From contig NZ_CP020042.1 of assembly GCF_002028425.1 (NCBI RefSeq), positions 5,865,560-5,929,559 on the forward strand: DNA of 64,000 nt, written 5' to 3'. Under the pieces are notes generated by a model. The model did no database searches. It was not told the DNA's origin and worked only from the letters and a program-made list of their open reading frames with translations. Origin of the DNA: Streptomyces katrae (lineage in GTDB: Bacteria; Actinomycetota; Actinomycetes; Streptomycetales; Streptomycetaceae). This document shows, piece after piece, positions 10,634 to 19,222 of the stretch (its first letter is position 1; each line of letters begins with the position of its first letter). The position numbers and the translations under genes are program-made.

Positions 10634-10776
10634 ACTCGTCCTAGCTGCTCGTGTTGTCTTGCTGGGCCTGCGAGGAGCGACGTGCCCTGATGAAGCCACA
10701 CAAGCCCGGGGCCAATCCGCTCCCGAGAGTGGTGCCCTCCGCCTGCTCCGGTCCTGCAGATCTCGCTGATTGGAGA

Positions 10777-10805
10777 ATCCTACGACTCAGACCCTTTGGC
10801 GTGAA
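10777..10805 (-). promoter_or_regulatory. Predicted housekeeping-type promoter of the giant helicase gene
   Basis: On the minus strand TTCACG (10800-10805) is followed after 17 bases by TAGGAT (10777-10782). These match the Streptomyces HrdB consensus well. Transcription would begin near 10769 and give an untranslated leader of about 135 bases to the GTG at 10633. Prediction only. Confidence 0.5.
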
Positions 10806-10879
10806 GAGTGGTGCCTTTCCGCCCCTGGCTCCGCAGTTGGAGACGGCGCGTTCGCCGATTCGTCCCCGGGGGGTGGGTC

Positions 10880-11029
10880 ATGCCGTGCCTGATTCACCGC
10901 CAGATGTCCGATGCTGACGGGTCGTTGACGTGCGGCTTCACCCTCGAGGGGACGATGCGCAGCGCCCTGCTGCACGAGGACGGATGGCGCGACGAGCACC
11001 TGCACGCCCTGGTGCGCGGTGACCTCTGA
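10880..11029 (+). CDS. Possible small protein, 49 aa, unrecognised
   Basis: ATG 10880 is preceded by a run of six G about five to eight bases upstream, which is an acceptable ribosome binding site. The deduced peptide has balanced composition (two Cys, two acidic clusters, His-rich end HEDGWRDEHLHALVRGDL) rather than the Arg/Pro/Ala composition of shadow frames. I do not recognise a family. It sits between a defence helicase and an Lrp gene. It may be a remnant or non-coding. Confidence 0.3.
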   Translation: MPCLIHRQMSDADGSLTCGFTLEGTMRSALLHEDGWRDEHLHALVRGDL

Positions 11030-11066
11030 CGGCGTCGGACCGGCAGGCCGTCGGACCCGCAGGCCG

Positions 11067-11516
11067 TCAGACCGGCAGGCCGGTCGGTTCCTTGATCCGC
11101 TTCATGATGATCTGGGAGTTGACCTCGGTGACCCCGGACAGGGCCGTCAGCCGCTCGATCCACAGGCGTTCGTACGCACGGAGGTCGCCCACGGCGATGC
11201 GCAGCAGGCAGCCGGGGCTCCCGAACAGGCGGTAGGCCTCGATCACGTCGGGGATGTCCTGGAGCGCCGCCTCGAAGGCCTCGACGGCCTCCCGGTCGCG
11301 GCGGACCTCCACCGACACCAGCACCTCGAAGCCCCGGCCCACCGCCTCGGGGTCGATCACCGCGCGGTACCCCTGGATCACCCCGTCCTGCTCCAGCTGC
11401 CGGACCCGCCGCATGCAGGGGGAGGGGGTCAGCCCCACGCGCTGGGCCAGCTCCTGGTTGCTGAGCCGTCCGTCGCGCTGTAGCTCACGCAAGATTTCAC
11501 GATCAATGGCGTCCAT
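11067..11516 (-). CDS. Lrp/AsnC family transcriptional regulator
   Basis: A 149-aa protein, the usual length for the family. Residues 1-60 form the winged helix-turn-helix (MDAIDREILRELQRDGRLSN, then LAQRVGLTPSPCMRRVRQLE). The rest is the RAM/AsnC ligand-binding fold, with GSPGCLLRIAV near residue 95. The start is the ATG at 11516; in-frame codons further upstream run into the operator. The gene is divergent from an L-asparaginase, and the shared region carries repeated, palindromic Lrp-like half-sites. An AnsR-like role, controlling the asparaginase and itself in response to Asn or Asp, is therefore likely but inferred. Confidence 0.92.
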   Translation of the reverse strand: MDAIDREILRELQRDGRLSNQELAQRVGLTPSPCMRRVRQLEQDGVIQGYRAVIDPEAVGRGFEVLVSVEVRRDREAVEAFEAALQDIPDVIEAYRLFGSPGCLLRIAVGDLRAYERLWIERLTALSGVTEVNSQIIMKRIKEPTGLPV

Positions 11517-11576
11517 CGCGCAATTATCCCCCACGATCTCACAGAGCTGCCCTGCAACGCGCAATCGCATTGCGCG
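11517..11576. promoter_or_regulatory. Likely operator of the Lrp regulator: repeated CGCGCAAT half-sites
   Basis: A perfect 8-bp inverted repeat, CGCGCAAT-CGC-ATTGCGCG, occupies 11558-11576. A third identical half-site, CGCGCAAT, lies at 11517-11524, touching the start codon of the Lrp gene. The 41-base offset is close to four helical turns, as expected for Lrp-type octamers that wrap DNA. A weaker ATTGCCC half-site follows at 11591-11597, nearer the asparaginase gene. Confidence 0.65.
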
Positions 11577-11655
11577 TAGATCTCACTATCATTGCCCTTT
11601 CCAGCAAATTTGTGCGAACCCCGCTCCGGGGTCCAGACGTCAGGGAAGGGTGGCC

Positions 11656-12657
11656 ATGGGGCGCATCGTCGTCATCAGCACCGGCGGAACGATAGCCAGC
11701 CGGTGGACGGGCTCGGGCTTCGCCGCCGAGGCCGGCGGCCGCGAGGTCATGGCCACCGCGCCGCTGCCCGAAGGCATCACCGTCGAGGTCGTCGACCTGT
11801 TCAGCGTGAACAGCCCCCGCCTCACCACCGCCCACCAGCTCACCCTGCTGCGCACCATCCACGAGGTCCTCGCCGACCCCGCCGTCGACGGCATCGTCGT
11901 CACCCACGGCACGGACACCCTGGAGGAGTCCGCCTTCCTGGCCGACCTCCACCACCACGACCCCCGCAGCGTCGTGTTCACCGGCTCGCAGCTGCCCATG
12001 GGCTCCACCGAGGGCGACGGCCCCGGCAACCTCTACGACGCCCTGCTCACCGCCGCGACCACGCGCGGGCTCGGCGTCCTGGTCGCCTTCGCCGGCCGCG
12101 TCCACGCCGCCCGCGGCACCATGAAGACCCAGGCCGTGGCCCTGGACGCGTTCGCCGACCCCTCCAAGGAACTGCTCGGCAAGATCGGCTTCGGCAAGGT
12201 CACCGTCCTGCGGCAGCCCCAGCGCCCGCGGCCCCTGGCCCTGCCCGCGATGCCGGAGCTGCCGCCGCGCGTGGACATGGTGATGCACCACGCCGACGGC
12301 GACCCGGTCCTCCTGAACGCCGCCGTCGCGGCCGGCGCCCGGGGCATCGTCCTCGTCGGCACCGGAGCGGGCAACGCCACCCCGGAGATCGTCGAGGCGG
12401 TGCGGGAGGCCGTCGCCCGCGGCGTGCTCGTCGCCCTGACCACCCGCGTCCCGGCCGGCCCGGTCACCGAGATCTACACCCACGGCGGCGCGGTCGACCT
12501 CGTCGCCGCCGGCGCCGTCCCCACCGGCACCCTGCGCGCCGGCCAGGCCCGCATCGCGGTCCTCTCCGCCCTGCTCGCCTCCGACAGCCCGGCCGAACAG
12601 GCCCGCGTCCTGCGCGCGGCCCTGTCCGAGGAGGACCCGGTCCTCGTCGACGCCTAG
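11656..12657 (+). CDS. L-asparaginase (type I/II asparaginase family)
   Basis: A 333-aa cytoplasmic enzyme hydrolysing L-asparagine to aspartate and ammonia. Both catalytic signatures are present: the N-terminal STGGTIAS (residues 8-15, catalytic Thr 12) and HGTDTLEESAFL (about residues 89-100) carrying the second Thr-Asp pair. No signal peptide is seen. ATG 11656 follows a GGGAAGGGTGG ribosome binding site. The gene is divergent from the Lrp-type regulator and probably controlled by it through the half-sites at 11517-11597. It ends only 36 bases from the end of the converging TIR gene. Confidence 0.93.
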   Translation: MGRIVVISTGGTIASRWTGSGFAAEAGGREVMATAPLPEGITVEVVDLFSVNSPRLTTAHQLTLLRTIHEVLADPAVDGIVVTHGTDTLEESAFLADLHHHDPRSVVFTGSQLPMGSTEGDGPGNLYDALLTAATTRGLGVLVAFAGRVHAARGTMKTQAVALDAFADPSKELLGKIGFGKVTVLRQPQRPRPLALPAMPELPPRVDMVMHHADGDPVLLNAAVAAGARGIVLVGTGAGNATPEIVEAVREAVARGVLVALTTRVPAGPVTEIYTHGGAVDLVAAGAVPTGTLRAGQARIAVLSALLASDSPAEQARVLRAALSEEDPVLVDA

Positions 12658-12693
12658 CTCGATTCCTGGCGAGCTTCCTGTGGGCCAAGCGCA

Positions 12694-15540
12694 TCACTGA
12701 CGCGGACAGGGCCTGGCGACGTCCAGGCCGCCGAGGTAGCGGTCGTAGTCCGTCCTCGGCAGTTCCCCGGGTGCCAGGTCGCACAGCAGCTCGTGCCAGG
12801 CGGCCAGATCGACGGTGCGGCGCACGAGGGAGCCGTCCGGAGCGAACGACAGGACCGACCCGCCGCCACCCGGCAGGAGCTGCGGCGACTCCCGGTCCTG
12901 TGCCGACCCAACTTCCTGCATGGTCCAAGTGCCGCGGGCCTCGCCCGTGTCGGGGTCCCAGAACTGCAGGGCGGACTGCTCGCCTGATCGTACGATCTGG
13001 ACCAAGAAGGCCGAGTCCGTGCTGAATGCCATCGACGGCCCGCCTGTCGACGCGTAGGTGCTGTGCACGATTCGGCCCGATGGGACGTCCAGGACGGACA
13101 GCTTGCCGTCGAAGTTGCGCACGGCGACCCTGTGGCCGTCGTTGCTGACCACCGTCTGATGCCCGTACATGGTCCAAACGGGCTTGAGGGAGACCTTCCG
13201 GACTTGGCGGAATCCCCCCTCGGCGGTCCATCGCCACACGGTCAATGCCTCGTCCTGCACTACGGCGAGGGTGGTGCGGTCGGCGCTGACAGCCGCGGCG
13301 GCGGACAGCGCCCCGCTGTACGGCAGTGACTGCCGTACCTGCCAGGTGCCGGTGTCGACGACCTGGATCGTCTGGGGAGCGATACCGATCACCTTCTGGC
13401 CGTCCGGAAGGACCGTCAGGAGGCTGAAGCCGGGGTGTCCGCCGGCCGGAATGCCCAACTGGCGTCCGGCTTGCACGTCCCACAGCGACAAGGTTCCCCC
13501 CTGTGAGACGACGGCCCGCCTGCCATCGGGAGTCGCGGCGAGGGTGTTCGCCTGCGGCGCGCCACGGGTGAGCTGGAGGGGCAGTCGACCCAGCACGCGG
13601 ACACCTTGGTCGGTGACGGCCCAGACGTCCGTGGCCTGGCCCGTGGTACGGAAGGCCGTCCGTTGGTCCACTGCGAGGTCGCCCGGCCTGACCTGCTGCG
13701 CGTTGGTCAGGGGCGAACCCTCCCGGACACTGGAGCCGGAGAACAGGGACACGGCGCCGTCCTGTGATCCGGCCGCGATCCAGCGCCCGTCGCCCGACGC
13801 CGACACGCTGCGGACCGGCCAGGTGAACGCTCCGAGGACCCGCTCGCGACGCAGCGCGGTGTCGTAGACCCCCACCTCTTTGCCGTAGGCGGCATAAATG
13901 CCGACCCGCTTGGTTCCCGGCATCGTCAGCGCGCCGGCGCCTTCGCCGCCCGGCCCGCCGACGCGCCTCCCGGCGGTCAGGTCCCACAACTCGTTGCGGT
14001 TCTCGCCGACGTAGGCCGTGCCCGCGTCCTCGGACAGCGACACCGCTACGCCGGCCGGAACACGGAGGCCCGGGATCTGCCGTGCCGCACCCCACACGGT
14101 GCCGTTCGGGGGGAGGCTGCGGAGGGTGCCGGCCTGGTGGTCGAGGGCGTGCAGCCGGCCGGATGGATCGAACCCGAGGGCGAGGCTGTTGTCGCTCGCG
14201 GTCTCGTCGGCCAGGACACGGCCCGTCTTCACGTCCCAGACGGCCACGTGGTAGGTGGCTCCCTGCTCGCCCGGAGAGTAGAAGCCGGCAGCGAGCCGCT
14301 GCCCGTCGCCCGAGAAAGCGAACGCGCGAAGCCGTTTGAAGGCCCCGGCCAGCGGGCCCCCGTTGGTCGCCGTGATGGTCCGCAGCACCCTTCGCGCGGG
14401 AACGTCCCAGATATCGACCTGGTTGTCCGGGGTTTCCACCGCCAGGATGCCCCCATCCGCGCTGAAGGCCATCGCGCCGCCGTCCTGGGGCCATGCCTTG
14501 CCCTTGAGATGGGGCAAGGCCTTTCCCGTCCGGATGTCGTACAGGTGGATGTGCTGGTCCTTCCCAGCTCCTCCGTCGGGGTCGAAGTCCGAGTAGTACG
14601 CCAACATTCCGCCGTCGCGACTGATCGCCACCTGAGTGGCGTTCGCGTGGCCGACGCCCCGGAAGTTGTTCACCTCTTCGTTTCCGGCCTGGAGGTGCCG
14701 GGAGACGCTGTCGTTGGCGGCAACGGCCTGGGCCATGGCCTGTGCGGACTCTCCTGTCGGCCGCACCGCGTCTGCGTACAGGGCGAACTGGGCCGCCTTG
14801 CGCGGATCCTTGCCGACGGTGTCCAGCGCGCGGGCGGCCAGTGCCTGGGAGGCTGAGGTCCGCGCCCGGGCCAGCGCCACGTTCCGCTGGGCGGAGGCAT
14901 CGACGAAGGCCAGGCCCGCCAGCACTGCGAGGGTGACGGAGACGGCCAGGGCGCAGTTCCTGGCGAAGTTGAATTTGCGCCGCTCCCGCAGGTCCTCGCT
15001 GTCCAGCTCGTCCTTGGTGCAGCCATGGACGGCGGCTGCGAGAGCAACCACCTTCTCACGGAACTCGCCTCGGACCAGTGAGCGTTCGTCTGCCTCACGG
15101 AACTTCCGTAAGTCCATCCACAGCGGTTCGGTGCGGAACACTCCCTCCAGCACCTCGCGGGGCAGGGCGGTCGTTCTCTCCCAGTCGAAGTCCCCGGCCG
15201 CTCGGTCCCATGCGATGGTGCCGTCGCTGAGCGCGATCAGGAAGCGGTCCCGCGCCGTCTCATCGGGGTGGTCCCGCCAGAAGGCAAGTTCCTCGCGGAC
15301 CCAGGGGGAGGCCGCGGCCTCCGGGGAGGCGATGCAGAGGAAAAAGGTGGACTGCTTGAGCTCCTTGAGGATGGATGCCGCCAGATCCGTGCTGGCGGCC
15401 AAGCTCTCGGTGTCGCGGAACACCTTCAGCGCCGGTTTGCGGTACCACTTGCGCCCGATGCGGCGCATGCCCTTCTGGACGGCGGAGGCCAGCGGGACAT
15501 CGCGCTGATGGCTGTAGGAGATGAACAGGTCGCGGGGCAC
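12694..15540 (-). CDS. TIR domain - transmembrane - beta-propeller protein, copy 1 (downstream)
   Basis: A 948-aa protein. An N-terminal TIR domain (residues 1-145: LFISYSH at 5-11, FRDTESL near 41-47) has W80 and E84 in SPWVREELAFW, the W-x3-E placement of the catalytic Glu in TIR NADases. One transmembrane helix (about 195-213) follows the strongly conserved linker SEDLRERR. Next come a short helical segment (ASQALAARAL) and then about 600 residues of WD40-like blades with repeated SxDG and LWD motifs. The C-terminal tail pattern (WHELLCDL ... YLGGLD ... PCP) is shared with copy 2. GTG 15540 lies five bases after the copy 2 stop, with AGGA eight bases upstream, so both form one operon. An in-frame extension upstream of 15540 would overlap copy 2 and is rejected. 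Immune or cell-death signalling is inferred. Confidence 0.85.
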   Translation of the reverse strand: MPRDLFISYSHQRDVPLASAVQKGMRRIGRKWYRKPALKVFRDTESLAASTDLAASILKELKQSTFFLCIASPEAAASPWVREELAFWRDHPDETARDRFLIALSDGTIAWDRAAGDFDWERTTALPREVLEGVFRTEPLWMDLRKFREADERSLVRGEFREKVVALAAAVHGCTKDELDSEDLRERRKFNFARNCALAVSVTLAVLAGLAFVDASAQRNVALARARTSASQALAARALDTVGKDPRKAAQFALYADAVRPTGESAQAMAQAVAANDSVSRHLQAGNEEVNNFRGVGHANATQVAISRDGGMLAYYSDFDPDGGAGKDQHIHLYDIRTGKALPHLKGKAWPQDGGAMAFSADGGILAVETPDNQVDIWDVPARRVLRTITATNGGPLAGAFKRLRAFAFSGDGQRLAAGFYSPGEQGATYHVAVWDVKTGRVLADETASDNSLALGFDPSGRLHALDHQAGTLRSLPPNGTVWGAARQIPGLRVPAGVAVSLSEDAGTAYVGENRNELWDLTAGRRVGGPGGEGAGALTMPGTKRVGIYAAYGKEVGVYDTALRRERVLGAFTWPVRSVSASGDGRWIAAGSQDGAVSLFSGSSVREGSPLTNAQQVRPGDLAVDQRTAFRTTGQATDVWAVTDQGVRVLGRLPLQLTRGAPQANTLAATPDGRRAVVSQGGTLSLWDVQAGRQLGIPAGGHPGFSLLTVLPDGQKVIGIAPQTIQVVDTGTWQVRQSLPYSGALSAAAAVSADRTTLAVVQDEALTVWRWTAEGGFRQVRKVSLKPVWTMYGHQTVVSNDGHRVAVRNFDGKLSVLDVPSGRIVHSTYASTGGPSMAFSTDSAFLVQIVRSGEQSALQFWDPDTGEARGTWTMQEVGSAQDRESPQLLPGGGGSVLSFAPDGSLVRRTVDLAAWHELLCDLAPGELPRTDYDRYLGGLDVARPCPRQ

Positions 15541-15544
15541 GTAC

Positions 15545-18442
15545 TCATTCCTTGGGGGTGCGGCTGCAGGGCGTGGGGATGTCCATGCCCTTGAGGTAGC
15601 GGTCTTGTTCGTCCTGGGGCAGCGGTTCGGGGACCAGGTCGCAGAGGACCTGGCGCCAGGACGCGACGCCGAGCGGTTGGCGGACGAGGCTGCCGCCCGG
15701 GGTGAATGCGAGGACCGCTCCGTCTGCCCCCGTGAACAGCCGTGCGGAGGAGTCGGCTTGGGAGGGGTTGGTGCTGCCGGAGTCCTCCAAGGGCCAACTG
15801 CCACGGCCCTCGCCGTTGTAGGCGTCCCAGAACTGGAGAGTGGCGTCCGCGCCCCTGCCGACGGCCTGGACGACGAAGCCCGCGTCATCGCTGAACACCA
15901 GGTTTCCGGTGCCTACCGTGGGGCTGACGCCCGTACTGGTGGCGGTGTGCCCGGTGGCAACGTCCACGAAGCTCAGCCGCCCGTCGCCGTTGACGGTGGC
16001 GACCCTCTCGCCCCTGCTACTGATGGCAAGGTGCGTGACAAGAGTCTTGTCGACTCTGCTCGTGCGCACGATGGCCAGGCGGTGCTCGTCGGTATACCGC
16101 CAGATGGAGACTCCGCCGGCGGTGAGCGCGGCGACCGTTTTGCCGTCCGCGCTCACTACTGCCTGGTCATCGTAGAGCGATTCCACTTTCATCGACTGGC
16201 TTGACTCCCACGAGCGGGTGTCAAGGACGTGGAGGACGTTGCGCATGGTCGCGACGAGGTGGACACCGTCGGGCAGGAAGCCGAGCGCCTTGACCGGTTC
16301 GTGAAAGTCCTTGCCGGAGCCCACTTCCGTTCCCTCCCGCAGGTTCCACAAGGACAGACGCGATTCCTGAGTGATCACCGCCCGGCTGCCGTCGCTGCTG
16401 ACGACTGCCTGGCTGGAGCTGGTGACCATCCCCGTGGGCGTCAGCTCGAGGGCGATGTGTCCAAGCCGTCGGACACCGGTGCCCCTCACGGACCACAGGT
16501 CCGTGCCGGCAGCGCTGCTACGCAAAGCGACGCGTTTGTCCTCTGTGAGGTCGGAGGGCTTGACCTGCTGGTCGTTCGATACGGCGGTGCTGCCCCGGAC
16601 ACTGCTGGTGGAGAAGAGCGAAACGGCTCCGTCGAGGGAGGCGGCGGCGACCCAGCGTCCGTCGCCGGATGCCGAGACGCTGAACACGTTGAAGCTGAAC
16701 GTGCCGAGGACACGCGGGTTCCGCAGGGCCGGGTCGTAGGTGACCACGCTCCTCCTGCCACGGATCGCGATGACGGGTCCGTTCGCGTCCGAGACTGCCC
16801 GGACCGAGCCCTGGTCGTCGGCGGCGGCCAGACGCCGGCCGTTTTCCAGGTCCCAGACCTCATCGCCCGCAGCGTCGCCGCCCGAGCTCGTATAGACCTT
16901 GGTCCCGTCGCTGGAAAGCCTCACGCTCCGCTCGGCCGTACCGGGGAGGTTCGGGATGTTGCGCGGGGCGGTCCAGGCGGCCGTGTCCCGCGTCAGGGTC
17001 CGCACTGTACCGGCCTTCTCGTCCAGAGCATGGAGCCGGCTGTCCTTGTCGAAGGTGAGGTCGATGGCATCGGGGGCCGCGTTCTCGTCACTGACGATGC
17101 TGCCGGTCGCGGTCTCCCAGACGGTGAGGCGAAAGGAGTACTCGCCCCCCTCCTGGCCGGCGGGACGGACGTAGTAGGCGGCTGCGACCCGCTGTCCGTC
17201 CGGGGCGAGGGCGAAGGAACGCAGCCCCTTGTAGGCCTCTGCCAAGTCCCTGTAGTCGCCGGCGGTCAACGAGCGGAGCCGTTTGTGCCCGGGTACGTCC
17301 CAGAGCTCGAACTCGTTGGGCACGCGTTCGACGGCCAGGAGGCGCCCGTCCGTGCTGAGTGCGAGTGCGCCGCCGGCCAACGGCCACGAGACGCCCTCGA
17401 TGGTCGGCATGGCTTTCCCGGCCCGGATGTCATAGAGGTGGATGTGCCGCGGACTCTCCAGGGAGGTGAGGTCCATGTCGAAATCGGAGTAATAGGCCAG
17501 GGTGCTGCCGTCCCGGCTGATGGCCACTTCGGTAGGCGCGTAATTGCTTTTGCCGTGCCAGTCGTCCTGATGCTCGTTGCCCTGCTGGAAGTGCTTCTCC
17601 ACCTTGTCGTTCGCGGCCACCGCCCGGCCCAGAGCCTGGGCGGATTCGCCCGTCGGCTGGACTGCGTACGCGTACAAGGCGAACTGGGCCGCTTTGCGCG
17701 GGTCGCTCTGCGCCGACTCCAACGCGCGGGCCGCGAGTGCCTGGGAGGCGGAGGTACGCGCCCGGGCCAGGGCCTCGCCGCGCTGCTGCCAGGCCAAGAC
17801 CCCCGCGACGAGGGAGAGGGCCAGCAGCACGGACAGGGTGGCGACGGCGGCCCGGAGCATGCGCACGGCCGTGCGGCGCTGGCGCAGGTCCTCACTGTCC
17901 ACCTGGTCCTTGGTCTGACCGCGCAGTGGTGCGAGGAGGGTGGCGACCGCATCGCGGAAGGGCGCGTCGCGCAGCGAGTAGAGCCCGGCCTGCCGGACGG
18001 CGGTGAGGTCCACCCAGAGCGGCTCCTTCCTGAAGGCACCTCGCAGCACTTCGGGCAGGCAGTCGGTCCGGTCCCAGGCCCAGTCGTTATTCTCCGCGTC
18101 CCAGGCGATGGTGCCGTCGCTGACTGCGATGAGGAAGCGGTCCATGGAGCGGTTTGCGGTCCAGAAGCCTATTTCCTCGCGTACCCATCGCGACTGCGCA
18201 GCCGCAGGCGAGGCGATGTAGATGAAGTACTCCGAGCTGCCCAGCTCCTGGAGGATCGCCGCGCCGAGGTCGCTGCCGGCGCCGAGGCTCGTCGTGTCGC
18301 GGAAGACGTTGATGGTCTGACGGCGTGTCCACGGCCGGGCCAGCCGATGCAGTCCCCCCTGGAGCGCGGCGGCGAGGGGTACGTCCTGCCGGTGGCTGTA
18401 GGAGATGAACGCGTTCCGTCTGTATGCGCCCGCTGATGCCAA
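15545..18442 (-). CDS. TIR domain - transmembrane - beta-propeller protein, copy 2 (upstream)
   Basis: About 965 aa and paralogous to the gene just downstream. TIR domain: FISYSH at residues 12-17, FRDTTSLGAGSD at 47-58, W86 and E90 in SRWVREEIGFW. The linker SEDLRQRR precedes one transmembrane helix (about 195-218). Next is the helical ARTSASQALAARALES segment, almost identical to copy 1, then WD40-like blades (for example LFSTSSV, LWNLREG, LQFWDAY). The propeller is much more diverged between the copies than the linker, which suggests different sensed targets but a shared output or assembly surface. No ATG gives a sensible start. TTG 18442 has GGGGGG six bases upstream and begins the protein just before the TIR fold, so I chose it with moderate certainty. 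It is the first gene of the two-gene operon. Confidence 0.85.
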   Translation of the reverse strand: MASAGAYRRNAFISYSHRQDVPLAAALQGGLHRLARPWTRRQTINVFRDTTSLGAGSDLGAAILQELGSSEYFIYIASPAAAQSRWVREEIGFWTANRSMDRFLIAVSDGTIAWDAENNDWAWDRTDCLPEVLRGAFRKEPLWVDLTAVRQAGLYSLRDAPFRDAVATLLAPLRGQTKDQVDSEDLRQRRTAVRMLRAAVATLSVLLALSLVAGVLAWQQRGEALARARTSASQALAARALESAQSDPRKAAQFALYAYAVQPTGESAQALGRAVAANDKVEKHFQQGNEHQDDWHGKSNYAPTEVAISRDGSTLAYYSDFDMDLTSLESPRHIHLYDIRAGKAMPTIEGVSWPLAGGALALSTDGRLLAVERVPNEFELWDVPGHKRLRSLTAGDYRDLAEAYKGLRSFALAPDGQRVAAAYYVRPAGQEGGEYSFRLTVWETATGSIVSDENAAPDAIDLTFDKDSRLHALDEKAGTVRTLTRDTAAWTAPRNIPNLPGTAERSVRLSSDGTKVYTSSGGDAAGDEVWDLENGRRLAAADDQGSVRAVSDANGPVIAIRGRRSVVTYDPALRNPRVLGTFSFNVFSVSASGDGRWVAAASLDGAVSLFSTSSVRGSTAVSNDQQVKPSDLTEDKRVALRSSAAGTDLWSVRGTGVRRLGHIALELTPTGMVTSSSQAVVSSDGSRAVITQESRLSLWNLREGTEVGSGKDFHEPVKALGFLPDGVHLVATMRNVLHVLDTRSWESSQSMKVESLYDDQAVVSADGKTVAALTAGGVSIWRYTDEHRLAIVRTSRVDKTLVTHLAISSRGERVATVNGDGRLSFVDVATGHTATSTGVSPTVGTGNLVFSDDAGFVVQAVGRGADATLQFWDAYNGEGRGSWPLEDSGSTNPSQADSSARLFTGADGAVLAFTPGGSLVRQPLGVASWRQVLCDLVPEPLPQDEQDRYLKGMDIPTPCSRTPKE

Positions 18443-18469
18443 GGCCGACCCCCCGTTGCGACTGTGGCG

Positions 18470-18498
18470 TTGGTGCGTGAGGAAGTAACTCGTAGGGT
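18470..18498 (+). promoter_or_regulatory. Predicted promoter of the TIR-linked small protein
   Basis: TTGGTG (18470-18475), a 17-base spacer, then TAGGGT (18493-18498). Transcription would start near 18505, which excludes ATG 18502 and favours the ATG at 18535 as start of the downstream gene. Confidence 0.5.
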
Positions 18499-18534
18499 GG
18501 CATGCGGAGTTCGATGGACGGGAAGGTTCAAGAG

Positions 18535-19119
18535 ATGGGTTTGCGACAGAGATTAGGGCGGGGACGGCGCGGCGGCGGCTTGGGCCCACGAGAGATCACG
18601 GTCAAGCTCAGCTTCCCGTTCGTCGGTGAGATCAGCGGCGTATGGGAGCCCGTCGACTCCGAGCGCGACGCCGCCTGGGAACTGTACGTCGAGCTGGCTA
18701 CCCGCATTTCGGTGGTGGAACTGGGTGAGGACGAGGGCCTGCTGAGAGAGGCGTTGTCCTCTCTCTACACGGTGTTCGCGACTACCCGGGAGATCCTGCG
18801 GCGTTACGGCCCCGCCGTCGCTCCCCGCGTGGCACCCGGGAAGGTGACGTTCGGGGTGCTCGCTGTCAATGTCCTGAATCTTTCCATCCGGCCGCTGCTC
18901 AGCCGCTGGCACCCACTGTTGACGGCGCACGAGGCGGCACGCCCCGAGCACGTGGATCCGGTCGCGCACGAGCGGAGCTGGGCGCGGTCCCCCGAGTTGC
19001 GGGCGGAGATCGAATCTGTGCGGCAGGTCCTGCTGTCGCTGGCCAAGGCCCTCAACGAGGTGGCGGCGGTCGGCGACCTGATCACGGTGCGAGTACCCCA
19101 GCAGGCATCGGCCCCCTAG
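18535..19119 (+). CDS. Unrecognised small protein divergent from the TIR operon
   Basis: About 194 aa with no family I recognise. After a basic N-terminal stretch (residues 1-20) the sequence EITVKLSFPFVGEISGVWEP looks beta-like. The rest is probably alpha-helical (ELYVELATRISVVEL, LREALSSLYTVFATTREILR, LRAEIESVRQVLLSLAKALN). No membrane segment or catalytic motif is obvious. ATGs at 18502, 18514 and 18535 are all possible. I prefer 18535 because GGGAAGG lies eight bases upstream and the predicted promoter would start transcription near 18505. Head-to-head placement with the two TIR genes, inside a defence-rich region, suggests a partner or regulator of them. That is inference. Confidence 0.7.
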   Translation: MGLRQRLGRGRRGGGLGPREITVKLSFPFVGEISGVWEPVDSERDAAWELYVELATRISVVELGEDEGLLREALSSLYTVFATTREILRRYGPAVAPRVAPGKVTFGVLAVNVLNLSIRPLLSRWHPLLTAHEAARPEHVDPVAHERSWARSPELRAEIESVRQVLLSLAKALNEVAAVGDLITVRVPQQASAP

Positions 19120-19181
19120 GTACAGCTGACGACACATCAGCCCGCGACATCAACCCCAAGGGCATTGACGAGTGCCTGGTT

Positions 19182-19217
19182 CGCGTACGGCCGCACAAGA
19201 CCACGCGGCCGTACGCG
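19182..19217. terminator. Bidirectional terminator hairpin
   Basis: A perfect 13-bp inverted repeat, CGCGTACGGCCGC and its complement, surrounds a 10-base loop (19195-19204). It lies between two converging genes, the unknown small protein and meaB, so it can end both transcripts. Confidence 0.75.
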
Positions 19218-19222
19218 GCAGG

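Larger units (their letters stand above)
10634..11066. other. Intergenic stretch between helicase gene and Lrp gene
   Basis: A stretch of 433 bases. It holds the predicted leftward promoter of the helicase gene, one possible short rightward gene (10880-11029), and near 11038-11080 three imperfect direct copies of a short motif resembling AGGCCGTCGGACC, next to the end of the lrp gene. I see no RNA gene. Confidence 0.4.

Noticed and set aside
15541..15888. N-terminal extension of the downstream TIR gene over the end of the upstream one
   Set aside because: The extension is low-complexity Ser/Pro/Arg sequence; the TIR fold starts right at GTG 15540, which has a ribosome site.
1..19119. Prophage or integrative element
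   Set aside because: No integrase, excisionase, structural phage gene, tRNA attachment site or conjugation gene is visible in the window.
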